In this document: positions 10,658 through 22,813 of the stretch, piece after piece | Position numbering within the stretch: position 1 is the first letter of the stretch | Layout of the letters: every line of letters starts with the position of its first letter | Origin: Microvelia longipes | Lineage: Eukaryota; Arthropoda; Insecta; Hemiptera; Veliidae | Reading direction: 5' to 3' | Assembly: GCA_018340805.1 (NCBI GenBank) | Contig: JACMZG010001863.1 | Location: forward strand, 25,961,896 to 26,025,895 | DNA length: 64,000 nucleotides | Translations under genes and position numbers: made by a program | Notes under the pieces: model-generated | Told to the model about the DNA's origin: nothing | Seen by the model: the letters and a program-made list of their open reading frames with translations, nothing else | Databases searched by the model: none

Positions 10658-11500
10658 NNNNNNNNNNNNNNNNNNNNNNNNNNNNNNNNNNNNNNNNNNN
10701 NNNNNNNNNNNNNNNNNNNNNNNNNNNNNNNNNNNNNNNNNNNNNNNNNNNNNNNNNNNNNNNNNNNNNNNNNNNNNNNNNNNNNNNNNNNNNNNNNNNN
10801 NNNNNNNNNNNNNNNNNNNNNNNNNNNNNNNNNNNNNNNNNNNNNNNNNNNNNNNNNNNNNNNNNNNNNNNNNNNNNNNNNNNNNNNNNNNNNNNNNNNN
10901 NNNNNNNNNNNNNNNNNNNNNNNNNNNNNNNNNNNNNNNNNNNNNNNNNNNNNNNNNNNNNNNNNNNNNNNNNNNNNNNNNNNNNNNNNNNNNNNNNNNN
11001 NNNNNNNNNNNNNNNNNNNNNNNNNNNNNNNNNNNNNNNNNNNNNNNNNNNNNNNNNNNNNNNNNNNNNNNNNNNNNNNNNNNNNNNNNNNNNNNNNNNN
11101 NNNNNNNNNNNNNNNNNNNNNNNNNNNNNNNNNNNNNNNNNNNNNNNNNNNNNNNNNNNNNNNNNNNNNNNNNNNNNNNNNNNNNNNNNNNNNNNNNNNN
11201 NNNNNNNNNNNNNNNNNNNNNNNNNNNNNNNNNNNNNNNNNNNNNNNNNNNNNNNNNNNNNNNNNNNNNNNNNNNNNNNNNNNNNNNNNNNNNNNNNNNN
11301 NNNNNNNNNNNNNNNNNNNNNNNNNNNNNNNNNNNNNNNNNNNNNNNNNNNNNNNNNNNNNNNNNNNNNNNNNNNNNNNNNNNNNNNNNNNNNNNNNNNN
11401 NNNNNNNNNNNNNNNNNNNNNNNNNNNNNNNNNNNNNNNNNNNNNNNNNNNNNNNNNNNNNNNNNNNNNNNNNNNNNNNNNNNNNNNNNNNNNNNNNNNN
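10658..11500. other. Assembly gap (843 N)
   Basis: Unresolved bases. Long 'ORFs' across it are meaningless. Confidence 1.
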
Positions 11501-12642
11501 CTAACCAAAGTATAAAAATTAAATTTCAAAACTGACTGTGGGCAAAAAGCGGGAAATCAAGACACGCCCACTCAATTGAAAGGTAGGTCCCTCGCCGCGC
11601 TAGTGTCGATCGGAATCCAAATTTTCCCACCATTTTGTTTACACTGAATTAAATCACCTTATAAATTTCTAACATTTTGGGTGCATTGGAAAATTTGAGA
11701 CAACTACCTGTCATATCTGACGGAAATCGCGTTTGTTTTCCTATATATTACTTGTTTGTTCCCTATCTCTGCATATATCTTTAGTAATAGGGAAGCAATA
11801 CTCAATAGACATGTCGGTTTTCCACAGTAATAAAGCCAGTGGCGTTAGGATAAGGATGCCTGTAAGCTGTATTATTGTCCAAGTCTCTTGTAGATATTTT
11901 AAATCAAAGTATATAATGTCCTAATCGTTCTAGTAACAAACCTTAATGTGACAGAGAAAGTGTAGTTATATTACGTATTTATTAATTATTAGAACTAATA
12001 GTTGAAGGTAAAATTAAATCTATGTATTTTTCATTACAATAAAATTACATGTCTGATCTTAGAGATCCATAAATTATTACCGATTCAATCATTCATCATA
12101 ATCATTTCTTAAAAGCATTAAAAGATATATAATATAAGCTACCGTTGTTTGTCTTCTACTAAACATTAATTATTATTTCGGTGTTAAAAAAACCCTTTAG
12201 TTGTCTGGACCTCCAGTAAAGGGATACCGTGACTTAAGTATGTCAGCTTTATCACCGTCTGTGGGTGGGCTACCTGTCTTAATACCGTATTATTGAAATC
12301 TGATCAAATGATCATTAATAATGAAAATTAATAATAATACTTCATTAAACATACTAACTGATTGGTTTTAACTAATATCTATCAGTTAATCTATCACATG
12401 GTAAAAATATTTTAATAGAAAGTTACAGTGTAACTTGGCTCTTAAAAGTATGTCTATAAGATGTAAAATTAATTATTACATATTTTAAATTACGATCCCT
12501 AAAAGTTAAAGAAAGATATACATTTATACATCAACTAAAAGAAGGAAATTTTCATCCAGACTCCTAATAAATTTAGAGAATAAAAATCTAAAAATAATAT
12601 ACCTAATAAAGCCTCCGCAGTTTATTAATTTACCATATATTT
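11501..12642. other. No gene recognised
   Basis: The 11520-11640 part is less AT-rich but matches no family I know. A short plus-strand frame at 11733 with a hydrophobic start begins at TTG, not ATG, and is not called. Confidence 0.35.
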
Positions 12643-13379
12643 TAACTTTTCTTTATTTATACCGTAGGTATAAAAAAGGAAAGGTGTGTGTTTGCAATAA
12701 AATCCGAAACCGGGATGTTACCGGCATTATATGTTTCATGTTGTTTTTAAGGCCTCCTAAGTGATTTTCCACAAAGTTGTCTGTCTGTATGTGTGTGTCT
12801 GTTATCGTAGCTGCTAGTGTATTTATGCTAGAGAGTTGAAACTTTGTACAAAAATCAGTCTACCGCTGTACTTGTGGTATTTGGAAAATATTTTTTTATG
12901 ATGTTAGTAACCTTCAATAGTGATTCCGCAAAAATTATGTGAAAAATTCACATATGTGCTAAGTTTAATTTCATTATTAGCATTTGGTTCAATTTTTATC
13001 AAATGACTTGTGTATGTTGTTTAAAAAATTGTAAAAAATCAGAAAAAATCCAATTGAGATGAAATTTGGTACAAGTATACCTACCATAACAAGTAGGTTC
13101 AAGTACAATTAGTACAAATAGGTGTGGTACAAGTTACGTAATAAATAAGATCAAGTATATCAATTTGTTGGATCTTAAAGTGAATTGAGCGTGGTCAGTG
13201 CTGTATGGGTTTACTATCTCAGGACGAGCGAAGTGAGTCCGAAGACAAGCTGCAGCATACATTTGGCGAATTGTATATTCTGAGGACGAGCGAAGCGATT
13301 CAGAAGCTGGAGATGAGCGTAGCGAATCCGATTGTAATGAGGAAAAGTTCCGAAGGTTACCTTGTGCTTGATTTTTTTA
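12643..13379 (+). mobile_element. Family A copy, near full length
   Basis: The hairpin start is at about 12645-12685. The blocks run in order to the 5S-like segment (ttggatcttaaagtgaattg, then agcgtggtcagtgctgtatg, 13160-13208). A motif array follows, with ggacgagcgaagtgagtccg (13222), ggacgagcgaagcgattcag (13283) and gatgagcgtagcgaatccga (13312). It closes with ggaaaagttccgaagg and a run of T (13372-13378), which in other copies is CCGATTTTTT. Confidence 0.88.
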
Positions 13380-15467
13380 TTTTAGTTAATCAGTTTAAAT
13401 AAATTAGAAAGTGACAAAAATCTCTTTTATGCATAGACAACATAATCCTAAATAAAAAATTCCTATAGTTAATAACATACTATATTTTAATGGCAATTTC
13501 GTGGATGGAATCATCTCAATCCAATAACTCGAATCATTACTACGTGTGGTATGAACATGTATTTGTTTATTCCTAAGATTTATAAACAAATATTATTCCA
13601 TTATCCTTTTAGAATATTTGTCAAAATGCAGGTTTATTAGCCTGTAATAGACAAGGATGTGGTAGTGCATTGGCCCCTTGTAAAGAAGTTTATAAAGTGC
13701 AACAGGTGTTTGTAACCTTCCACCCTCAACATCGTGCTTTGGTTCAACATCACGATCTTGCCTTGTCTTTATCTTACTCACAACTTAACCTGCCACGGTT
13801 ATGGGCACGATTTTAAAACTTAATACCTTCTTTTCTCTTGGCTTTGGGCATCGTCTAGTCAAAACCTAAAAATATCGCAACTTATTGCTTCGTAGTGTTA
13901 AACTATAACACCCCTTAGGGCAATTATATGAATAGCGGAAGACATTCTATAGGCGAAAGTATTTGTCTTCAAGGGCGCATTTAGAAGAAGGTTCAAGCCA
14001 TGAAGACTTTTTCCAAAATCTATAGATTGAACGTTGAACGTGATAAAAAATTTAATATATGAAACGTGTCTTAGAATGTGGTAGTTAAAAATAAAACTAA
14101 CATTTTTCATCTTTCCAAGATTTAAATATGTTTATATGATTTTAAGTATAAATTAATCGTAATTACAGATTTTTTTGTTGTAATAAAAAATATGAAATGT
14201 TTATAACTTTAATCACTATGTTTGATAAAAAATATTAACTCCTGAAGACCGTAAACATAAAGGCGCGTTTTAATGGTATTAATTTCTGGGGCCCGTAGCT
14301 CAAGCTGTGCTTTTATTTTGTACCAATTCATGGAAGTGTTAAACAATTCGAAACTTTAGTCGTGTACTGCATGTATTTTCCGCAAACATAAATTTTGAGT
14401 TTCAAGTATACCTAAGAATAGTTATGTTTAAACTTATTTAATGTTATATATAAAATAAGTTTAAGGATGTAGAGCCACTAAGAGAAGTTATTGGGAGGAT
14501 TCTTCCATGAACCCTCTTTGGCACGTTAGTATTAATTTTATTTGGTGATAAATGCTTTATTTTTATTTACCTTAATTAAGTTAATCCTTTCAGTCGGTCA
14601 TAGAAATAATGTTTAAAGTATTTATATTTTGATAAAAATGTTTATAATAAAACTCTGAAAATACCTGTTGATTTGAATATTTCTTGAACATCTATTGTAA
14701 TTTATTATGCAGGTACATTGAACTTGCATACAATTCATCAAGGCTAGAAACTTAAAATATGTTTTTAATAAAAACCCGTTACCTATATTCATCGTCACCT
14801 TTATATTGTCTTCTCCCCCATACTTGACATCATATTGTAACCATAGTGATAATTAAAATATAATATTTCTGATCCGAAGAAGAATTAAGTTAAAGATAAG
14901 AAAAAATAATAATATTAAAAAATTCATAAAAAATTAAACACTATTTCTTAATATCCTATTGTTTTTGGAGACATAAGGTGAGAATTCATGAATATTTTAA
15001 TAAATTTATTTTTAAGCATTTTTCAAGTTTTTGATGAACCTGCAAGAATTTAGATTTTTATCTTTTGTATTGCAATAATTAAAGTTAATTTTTCAAATAA
15101 TTACAGTTAATTTTTCATTTAAATTGATTTTTTAAATATTTTTAGTGATCTGAATAATTTTACAATCTCTTTTTATAAATCAACGATAAATATTTAAATA
15201 GTCTTACGAAAAATATTTGTTAAATTTTAGTCTCATTTCTATTTATTTACAATATGAGTTTTGCATATTAAACGTGGCTTTAGTAAGACTATTTTTATAC
15301 TTTAATCATTTAAAAAAAATAAAATAACATGTGTATGAAAAAATTGGTAAGTTTTTCTAATTAAAATTGAGATTACGACTCAGGGCGTCTGCAGTATATA
15401 TACTAGGTTGGTGCACACATTGCCGTAAGTGTATACACTTGCGAGCAATGTATTAATGCGGGCTACA
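13380..15467. other. AT-rich sequence, no gene recognised
   Basis: Several 60-70 codon frames on the minus strand (13404-14110) have no domain or codon signature. No repeat is recognised. Confidence 0.35.
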
Positions 15468-15493
15468 AAATCAGCTACTATAGTAGCTGATTT
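15468..15493. repeat. Perfect 26-bp palindrome
   Basis: aaatcagctacta followed directly by its reverse complement tagtagctgattt, with no loop. It could be a cruciform or simply a local inverted duplication. Confidence 0.85.
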
Positions 15494-15584
15494 CGCACAA
15501 TCGCTACCAGTTTCCCCCCATGTGTGGAGCAAGAGATGAGATAAATTTCCATTTAATACCTTTAATAACTGATCTTTTAAGTTA

Positions 15585-16154
15585 AACAATTACGCCAATC
15601 GTTTCTGATGGCTTGCCTACCGAAGAGCAACCAGTATTTTGGTTTTACCTCATTCAGCTCTGTCTCTTGGCATTGATGGCCCATTAAACATTGAAGATGA
15701 TGTAGCAACAAACGTTTAAAGCAATGCTTAGGATCTAAATTATGGGCTGCTTAACAGATTTTGGAATATCCACTGATTTAACCCTAAGCAAACTATCCCT
15801 CCCTATAAAAGGTGATAACGGTTCTAACCTATTGTTTTTATCGACCAGATTACTAAGTATCTGTATCATTTCATTTTTGAAACTTTCGTTTTGAACAAGT
15901 TTACAATAAAAGTTTCTAAATTCGCCTTCTTTTATATCGTCGGAATTTAATATCGGGTTCGTTTCTATTTTCCTACACATTTTAATAAACCTTAGAGCAT
16001 AAGCTGTGACTCTTATAAGTATGAGCCATTTAAAAAAATGTTTTATATTAGATAAGGCTTGGTTTAAATTTATAATTTTCTCAGGTCTAGAAGCACCTAC
16101 AAATTCATTTTTATTATTTATTTTTGAACTCAATTTAGGTGTCTTTATCTTTAA
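15585..16154 (-). pseudogene. BEL/Pao retrotransposon fragment (pol: RNase H-integrase junction)
   Basis: Read leftwards from 16154, the frame carries the BEL/Pao-type block ILIRVTAYALRFIKMCR, then FRNFYCKLVQNESFKNEM and RLEPLSPFIGRDSLLRV, the stretch that joins RNase H to the integrase zinc-binding domain. A single-base loss near 15737 puts the next part (LLLHHLQCLMGHQC, then KYWLLFGRQAIRNDW) in another frame. These residues contain the His-His and Trp landmarks of the integrase N-terminus. The fragment stops about 15585. No LTR, protease or reverse transcriptase is visible, so this is an isolated relic. Confidence 0.85.
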
Positions 16155-17952
16155 TTAGAGACATAGTATTTTCTTATATTATTGTGTCGTAAAGAAATTG
16201 AAGTCCATTGAACCACTAGTTACTGTAAATATCTTTAATTTAATGTCTATATTTCTTGTCACAATGTCTGCAACATTTAAGGTGGTTGGAACCCATTTCC
16301 ACCAACTTGGGTCAGTATTTTCATGTTTCCAGTCGAAGCATTTTGCCTTTTGTCATAACGGGTGTTTGGAACCCTAATGTATCAAAAATCAACATTATTG
16401 CTTTACAAGATGCTCTTTAGTTTTGTTTTTGGTTTGTCACTTTGGTTGTTGCTTTGTTATTATTATTTTTAAAAATTGTGTTCTTTAATTTTTCTCTACG
16501 AGGGTCTAACGTAAAAAATTAGAGATATGATCCCAATACAAACCTAAAACGCGTTTACGAGTAGGATATGAATAATTCAATATAGGTGTTTTTCTATGCC
16601 ATCATTCATTTTGTTGATAGCATCACACCCATGCCATATGCCAATCTTTCATTTACACAATCTTACAAGAAATTTATTGATAAAAAAGCTAGCTATAGTA
16701 TTAACCAATTTTAATTTAACAATACAAATTAAATCTTAGCTTGTATAAGTTTTAGTTAAGCCTTAGAATAGATAATAATTTAATGATAGTAAAATTATCA
16801 CTAAATATAAATGATGAAATTCGTAGTTAAAATAACTATTCTGTGGCTGGTTTTATGGGCGTGTGAAAGATTTGCCCTGGTATAGTCAACATACATTTAT
16901 CTGATATGATGTAGGTGGATTTCTCCAAGACAAACAAAAGAACCGTTTTATAATGGCGTTTTTTTCTCTAAAAATAATTTAAATTTTTATAAGTTCTTTT
17001 TTTGGTTATAAAGTTTTAAATGTGACTTTATAAGGTTAAACCAAGGTAGTTTAAAATACAGTAGAAGATTCTTCTTTTTGGGCTTATCTTTTAACTCATC
17101 TTCACTTTTATGTAATTCGATGATATTTTGAGAATTAATTTTAAACGAGACCTAAATATATTCATGCATAAAGTACAATACCAATGAACCAGGTGCCTAA
17201 AACTGAACCTTTTTTTTAGGCCGAGTTTGAATAACGGTATTGTAACATTTATGTTTAACCTGTAATCCCTATAGGTAGCCGTAGCCATAGCGTGCCTTCA
17301 CGGAGTACGGGGTACTTGTCATTCCATCTGGAGCTTTTAAAAATAAAAATTAACCTTAGAGTGGTTATTATGGATTTTTTGGTATGGTTAATATTGGCGT
17401 AAACGAGACTCAGACTGAATTTGGCCAACTTAATATCCACAGAGCCGGGTAGAGTAGCCTGTTGTAACAATATTTTGTTGTATGGAATTAAAACGATAGA
17501 GTAGCTATTACAAATAATTTAATGGCCCAAAAGTATTCACAGAAATTTCATTTTTAAGCAAATAATATATTAGAAAACAAGACCCTTTCAAATATTGACT
17601 GCACTGCATTTAATAAGTTAAGAAATTAGAAATATCATGGACTAGGCATTTACCTAGGATAACAATAGATTTTCATGTCTGACACCTAGCACTTGCAAGC
17701 ATGCTACTGTAGACATTAATAAGTCTGTATACACCTAGTCTAGTCATACATTGAATGATGTTGACCAATTCTATTCACACTCGACTCGCTAAGCAATCCC
17801 AGCATTTTGGGTTTCTTAAAAAATGTAAAATGCTCTAAAATTCAAAAACCTCTTCAATTTCGAGATAGGCCAACAATGAGACATCTATACTTAAATTTAT
17901 GGGGGTTGTAGCACCTTCTTTACATTTTATGTTTTAAGTTACATGTCCGTAT
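16155..17952. other. No gene recognised
   Basis: Short hydrophobic minus-strand frames at 17091-17470 are not convincing. Around 17305-17325 there is a very short match to the family A tail (agtacggggtact). Otherwise it is AT-rich and featureless. Confidence 0.35.
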
Positions 17953-18233
17953 TCCTCAGATCTGGCCCCCTGTGACTTTTTCTTGTTCCCTAAACTGAAG
18001 AGGTCCTTGAAGGGACGACGTTACGCTACGCTTGACGAGATAAAGTCGGCATCGAAGGAGGAGCTGAACAAGATAAAAAATGATTTTTTGAAGCGCTTCG
18101 AAAATTGGGAACCATTGGCACAAGTGTATATCTCTTGAGGATTACTTGAAGGAGACAAAATCGGTTATCATAAATAAATAAATAATTTTTGAAAAAACAC
18201 AAAATTCGCGATACTTTTTGAACACACCACGTA
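17953..18233 (+). pseudogene. Mariner (irritans-type) transposase C-terminus plus 3' terminal inverted repeat
   Basis: The frame from 17953 reads SSDLAPCDFFLFPKLKR, the mariner block that contains the third catalytic acidic residue (consensus PDLAPxD). GRRYATLDEIKSASKEELN and FENWEPLAQ follow, up to a stop at 18136-18138. A +1 frame then gives the usual end (HKCISLEDYL). The 3' terminus carries gatactttttgaacacacc, the usual irritans-type inverted end, close to a TA at 18232-18233. The N-terminal helix-turn-helix half is missing, so the copy is 5'-truncated and dead. Confidence 0.88.
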
Positions 18234-19054
18234 TGTTGTTTTATTGTATTATGTTTCACTAATTTAGCTTGTAGTTTTTCTGAACACTTTATTTCCTAGA
18301 AAATAATATTTTAACCCCATAAAATATTTTTTTAATCTACATGTTAAACTCACTCACAAAGATAACAAAAATCATTTAAATTCATATCAGTTTATATTCA
18401 AATTTAGTAATAAATATACAAACAATTAATCACGAAGTAAGATGTGCTGAATACTTTGTATTTGCATATATAAATAAGATAGCATTTTATGTAATGCATA
18501 CTTAAACTATGATATTTAATATTAATATTATTCATATATACTTAGGTTTTTTTTGCAAAATCTCATTTTGCAAATCTTATAATCGTTTATAAGAAGGTTC
18601 CCCTATATACAAAAGGAATTTTTTGTGATTGAAACGGTAGGTGATCCATCTAACTTTGGTTTAGACAGGTGAAACCTTTATACTTAATACAAAAAGGATA
18701 TTATTATATGTATATTTTATTTATGTAAATAATATTATTTATATTATACATATATGGTTGAAAACATATAAGTATTTCAGGTGGTTAGTAAGTCGGTATT
18801 TGCATTGAAATGCGTAACGAAATGATTTCTGTAAGCCCATATATTTAATATTTAAAAGTTCTCCGATAGTTTGTATAATTGTAAGGGATTGCCCAATAAT
18901 CATTGGTTATCTTGACGTGAATATATTCCATACATATTTTGACCAAGGTTATTTAAAAATTAAGAAGAAACAATCAATTTGGGTTTATAACATTTTAGGC
19001 ATATTTTAGGTTGATTATAATGTACAAATAGTATTAAAGTGGAAAAAATAACTT
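18234..19054. other. AT-rich sequence, no gene recognised
   Basis: Nothing recognised. Confidence 0.35.
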
Positions 19055-19587
19055 CTATATCGGACTATCCTACCTATTTCGGACTCGCTTCGCTCGTCTT
19101 CAGGATATACAAGTCGTTGAATTTATACTGAAACCTGTCTTCGGACTTGCTCCGCTCAGACAGTAAATACATCCGTTTCATTCCCAGCGGTCACCCATCC
19201 ACTGAACACGCTTGACGCTGCTTAACATTTATGATCTAACAAAAATTATGGATGTACTTGTCGTATTGAAACGAAAATTGATGTACTTATTTATTGCGTA
19301 AAGGTACACTTGAAACAAATTTCAACTAATTTGGATAATTTTCCGATTGTTACAATTTTAAAAAACGTATACAATTCATAATATTAAAATTGAACTAATG
19401 CTGATAATGAGATGAAACTTGGCACATATGTTAGTCATATACATGGCTATGTGTGAGCTAAATTTCAATCCAATCGCATCATTCGCGTTTTAAGGATTTT
19501 TGAAATTTTTTGCTGTCAAATGACATACTTTTTTTGCAAACACAATACTTTTCCAATATATCTACGGTATAAATGAGGGAAAGTAAG
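19055..19587 (-). mobile_element. Family A copy (middle deleted)
   Basis: In reverse orientation it shows the motif array (ggactcgcttcgctcgtctt at about 19081; ggacttgctccgctcagaca at about 19143). It also has a well-kept 5S-like segment (ttcccagcggtcacccatcc, about 19180-19245) and the 5' hairpin (tatctacggtataaatgagg, ending 19587). The inner region is shorter than in the 47357 copy. Confidence 0.85.
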
Positions 19588-19624
19588 AATAAGGATTAAT
19601 GGAGTTGATTAGTAAGAAGGGAAC

Positions 19625-19690
19625 AAAGAAACAAGTCTCTCCACAAAGCACCAAACAAGCTTGGAGAGACCTTTTTCTTCATAATAGATT
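19625..19690. mobile_element. Miniature PLE-type foldback
   Basis: aagtctctccacaaagc is followed closely by gcttggagagacct. The termini are those of the long foldbacks (TCTCTCCAC / GTGGAGAGA), but the arms are only about 20 bases. It is probably an internally deleted member. Confidence 0.5.
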
Positions 19691-20100
19691 ATTTCAAATA
19701 TTTGACACCTGATTGCAAGTTTGCCTTAGAGTGACTTATAGTACCACTCACGGCTAAAAGCAGTTGACAACGTGGGAAAATAGTGTTGAGAAACCAATAA
19801 GTAAGGTTGGCCTGATTTAAAATTGAGGGCGTGGTTTAACATCAAGGACTAAACTCATTGGTTCCCTCGCATTATTTTCCCTCGCTGTCAAGTGATTTTA
19901 GACGTTTATTGTACTATAACTGTAATGATTTTTAACTATTAAAACATAAAAAATGATATTGTCTAATGTAAATAAAATTATTACACAAATTTGGGTCATT
20001 CCATCACTGAAGGGGAATTAAAATGTTTTTGCGGTTTTATGATTTGTTAAATATCAATGATCATATTATACATCATATAGATATCCTTGTCTTACAAAAA
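19691..20100. other. No gene recognised
   Basis: Slightly less AT-rich stretch at 19730-19880; no match to any family I know. Confidence 0.3.
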
Positions 20101-20205
20101 TCAGGTTCGGGGGTACCTCGGTTCTGACCTCACGATTTCGAACTCTCTTCGCTCGTTTTCAGAATGCCATGATAATATCTAACTTCGGTCTCGCTGCGGT
20201 CGACC
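20101..20205 (-). mobile_element. Family A' fragment
   Basis: It contains the shared tail (ggttcgggggtacctcgg) and two hairpin motifs (cgaactctcttcgctcgttt and cttcggtctcgctgcggtcg). The GGTC version of the hairpin is what defines A' against A. It is cut by the hAT-like insertion at 20206. Confidence 0.7.
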
Positions 20206-21034
20206 CAGAGGCGGACTGGTCCTGAGGGCGGGGGCGGCTGCCATCCTTGGGCCTCTCAGCTAAAAATAAACTTAAATAACGAAAATTTAAAAAAAATAAC
20301 ATTAAATACTTTTAAGCTTTTTATAATATAAAATAAAAATATATTTTTTTAAATTATGTAGTATAATAATAACACAAGAGTCAAAGGGGACCAATACTCT
20401 AAGGTAGGGCCTAAAAAGCTCCAAGAGACAAATACTTTTAAAGTACTTAAAATATTCTCAATTTGTTATTGTTGCCTGAAGCAAGGGTCTTTAAGGACCC
20501 TATTTATTTTACCTCGACTTTTAGGGTCCTATACGGATAACTAGGGCCAAAAAAGGCCCTAGCATACTCGATCTGTGCCTTAAATCAGCATAAAAAGGCT
20601 CTAGATATTTAGTCCTTTTAAGTAATTAAAAATATTCTAAACTTTAGATCTTTATGGCCCTTACTTATTTGACCTAGACGTTTAAGGGTCCCGTACGAAG
20701 ACTAGATCCAATGATGGCCCTTAACATACTTGGTCAGGGCTTAGAGATTGATGTTTTCAACTACATACAATATTTTAATTTTGCTACCTAAATGTGGGTC
20801 CTCCTTCCTTCTACCTAAAAGACTAGGGCCATATGGGGCCTTTAACATACTTAATGAGGGCCCTAAAGCTGCTACTTAAAATGACCCTATAGATGAACAT
20901 ACAATATATTTTATTTACTTAAGTTTATCAATATTAATGCCCTTCTACTTGTGAAAGCTATATATACCCCCCCCCCCCTATTGGGCCCTTTTAGGCCAAA
21001 ACCTCCTCGGGCTATTTGTTTGAGTCCGCCACTG
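20206..21034. mobile_element. hAT-like MITE with short TIRs
   Basis: The 829-bp element starts cagaggcggact and ends agtccgccactg, inverted copies of each other with one mismatch. The flanking 8-mers ggtcgacc and ggttaacg match at 5 of 8, as expected for an aged 8-bp target duplication. No transposase is encoded. The interior is made of repeated gggccct / catact blocks and a C-run (about 20968-20978). A relative is at 3772-4170. Confidence 0.75.
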
Positions 21035-22544
21035 GGTTAACGGTTATAATAACGGGGGTAGAATGAAATAGTAATCAAAAGTCTAGGGTGTTATGACTTG
21101 AGAAAGACACAGTTTGTTCGTCTCTCAAATTGCTAGCAAACTTAAAACTTAAGGATAAATTACTTCGGTATCACTACGGTTGGCCATATAATTTATTAGG
21201 TAACCAAATTTGTAGTGTGTTATACTTAAGGTAAATAAAAAGTTACAGTACGAAAAATAAAAACAGTAGATATCCATTAATTATCTAATACGAAAACTAC
21301 ATATTATGTTCACAAAAGCTAAACATCCAAGCCTGAAGTTTTTATTAATTTAAATCCTTTATTAATTAAATTATAGCTATACATTTCATTATTGTAATTT
21401 CATTATTAATTATTTTTCGTATGATTATTATTGTAATTTCATTATTAATCATTTTTCGTATTGATTATTATTGTAATTATTGTAAATTTCATTATTAATT
21501 ATTTTTCGTATTCATTATTATTTTAATTATTTGTTATTCATTATTATTATTGTATATGATTTTTTAATTTGATATTTTTGTGGCAAAAAAATATTTAAAT
21601 AAATATAAAATATTTTTGGAAAGAAACTTCTAGAATGCAAATCTTGATATATTCTTAAGTAATAAATTCATCGTTATAATCGTTTTAAATACCAAATAAT
21701 TATTGGAATCATATTTTTCAGTTGTTATTTGCCTATAAACTATTAGTATGGTTTTATCTGGTGTATTACATAAATATGGTTCCATGGCAAAACGCCGAAT
21801 TTGCACTAACTTAGCTATTTATATATTATAGTGTATGTTAATAGAAATTGTTTAATTAATTGTTAAATTATTGTGCAGATAAATGAAAATAAATTACATA
21901 AATATGATCAAGTATTGAATTTAATAATTACTCAAAATTGATATTTTCATATGCATCCCACTCATAATAACCTTGACGATTTAAAATTATTATTTCATTT
22001 ACTGTATCACAATGAAAATTAATGTCATCTCAAGGTTAATAAAAACTGTATGCCATTTCCTTTATTGGCTTTCATATTATTGGGGAAGAGGGGGAAGCCA
22101 GATTTTCATAAATTAAATCTGGGACATCAACATTTATCTCCCTCGCCGCTATTTTAGTTTTGATCCCAAACTATGTATTTACTTATGTATTTTATCCTTT
22201 TGCACCGACATTGCAAACTTTTATTTGCAATGTCGGTCATGCGACTTGATTTTTAGCAAAACAATTTCGCTAATATTAAAAAATATATCTATACCTAGAT
22301 TTAAAATTTTCTTGTCCGTGTTTCATATGTTATATGGTTCAACAAAGTCTCAATACATTTTAAGTTTTAGAGTTATTACCCTTACAAAAAATAGAGAATA
22401 CAAAAATCATAATTACAAAATGGCTGCCAACATCCAAATAAAATTTTTTAATTCTGTTTGTCAGCAGTGGTACATATTGCTGACAATTTTCTATTTTAAA
22501 CAATAATTTAATTGAACAATGACGCAACACAACTTAAATAATTA
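21035..22544. other. AT-rich sequence; tandem block at 21391-21550
   Basis: Apart from the tandem block listed separately, nothing is recognised. A 93-codon plus-strand frame at 22225 starts from TTG-type context and has no domain. Confidence 0.35.
21391..21550. repeat. AT-rich tandem repeat, ~50-bp unit, about 3 copies
   Basis: The unit contains ttgtaatttcattattaatt and atttttcgtatt, repeated three times with decay toward the right. Confidence 0.85.
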
Positions 22545-22690
22545 TGATGCGGAGGTCCTCAATTCGATCAAATTTTCTTTGAAATGCGAGCTACATTTAT
22601 AAATGAGCTAACAATTTATTTTTTTTTCATAAGTTTCTAGTTTATCCTTTATAACCTGAGCAGTAGCTTTACTACTTAAATTCCCGGATA
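22545..22690 (+). repeat. Family D terminus (degraded)
   Basis: atgcggaggtcctcaattcg, ttctttgaaatgcgagct and ccttt(a)taacctgagcagt match the arms of the 58809-59236 element. The other arm is not seen. Confidence 0.5.
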
Positions 22691-22813
22691 TTTCAACGAA
22701 AATTTGCATATTTATTCCCTACGTTATACAAAAATATGGTCATCGTTTCAAATTAGAACACATTAAAAGCTCTTTTAAAGTTTTTTTAAATAAGAATTTT
22801 TAAGAATAATATA

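Noticed and set aside
10600..11529. About 300-codon frames on both strands
   Set aside because: They consist of the assembly gap (N) and carry no information.
11733..11924. 63-codon frame with signal-peptide-like start
   Set aside because: The first codon is TTG and no supporting signal follows.
13222..13345. A CRISPR-like array (repeated motif with spacers)
   Set aside because: Only two or three modules, spacers conserved between copies, eukaryotic context; they are internal modules of a mobile element.
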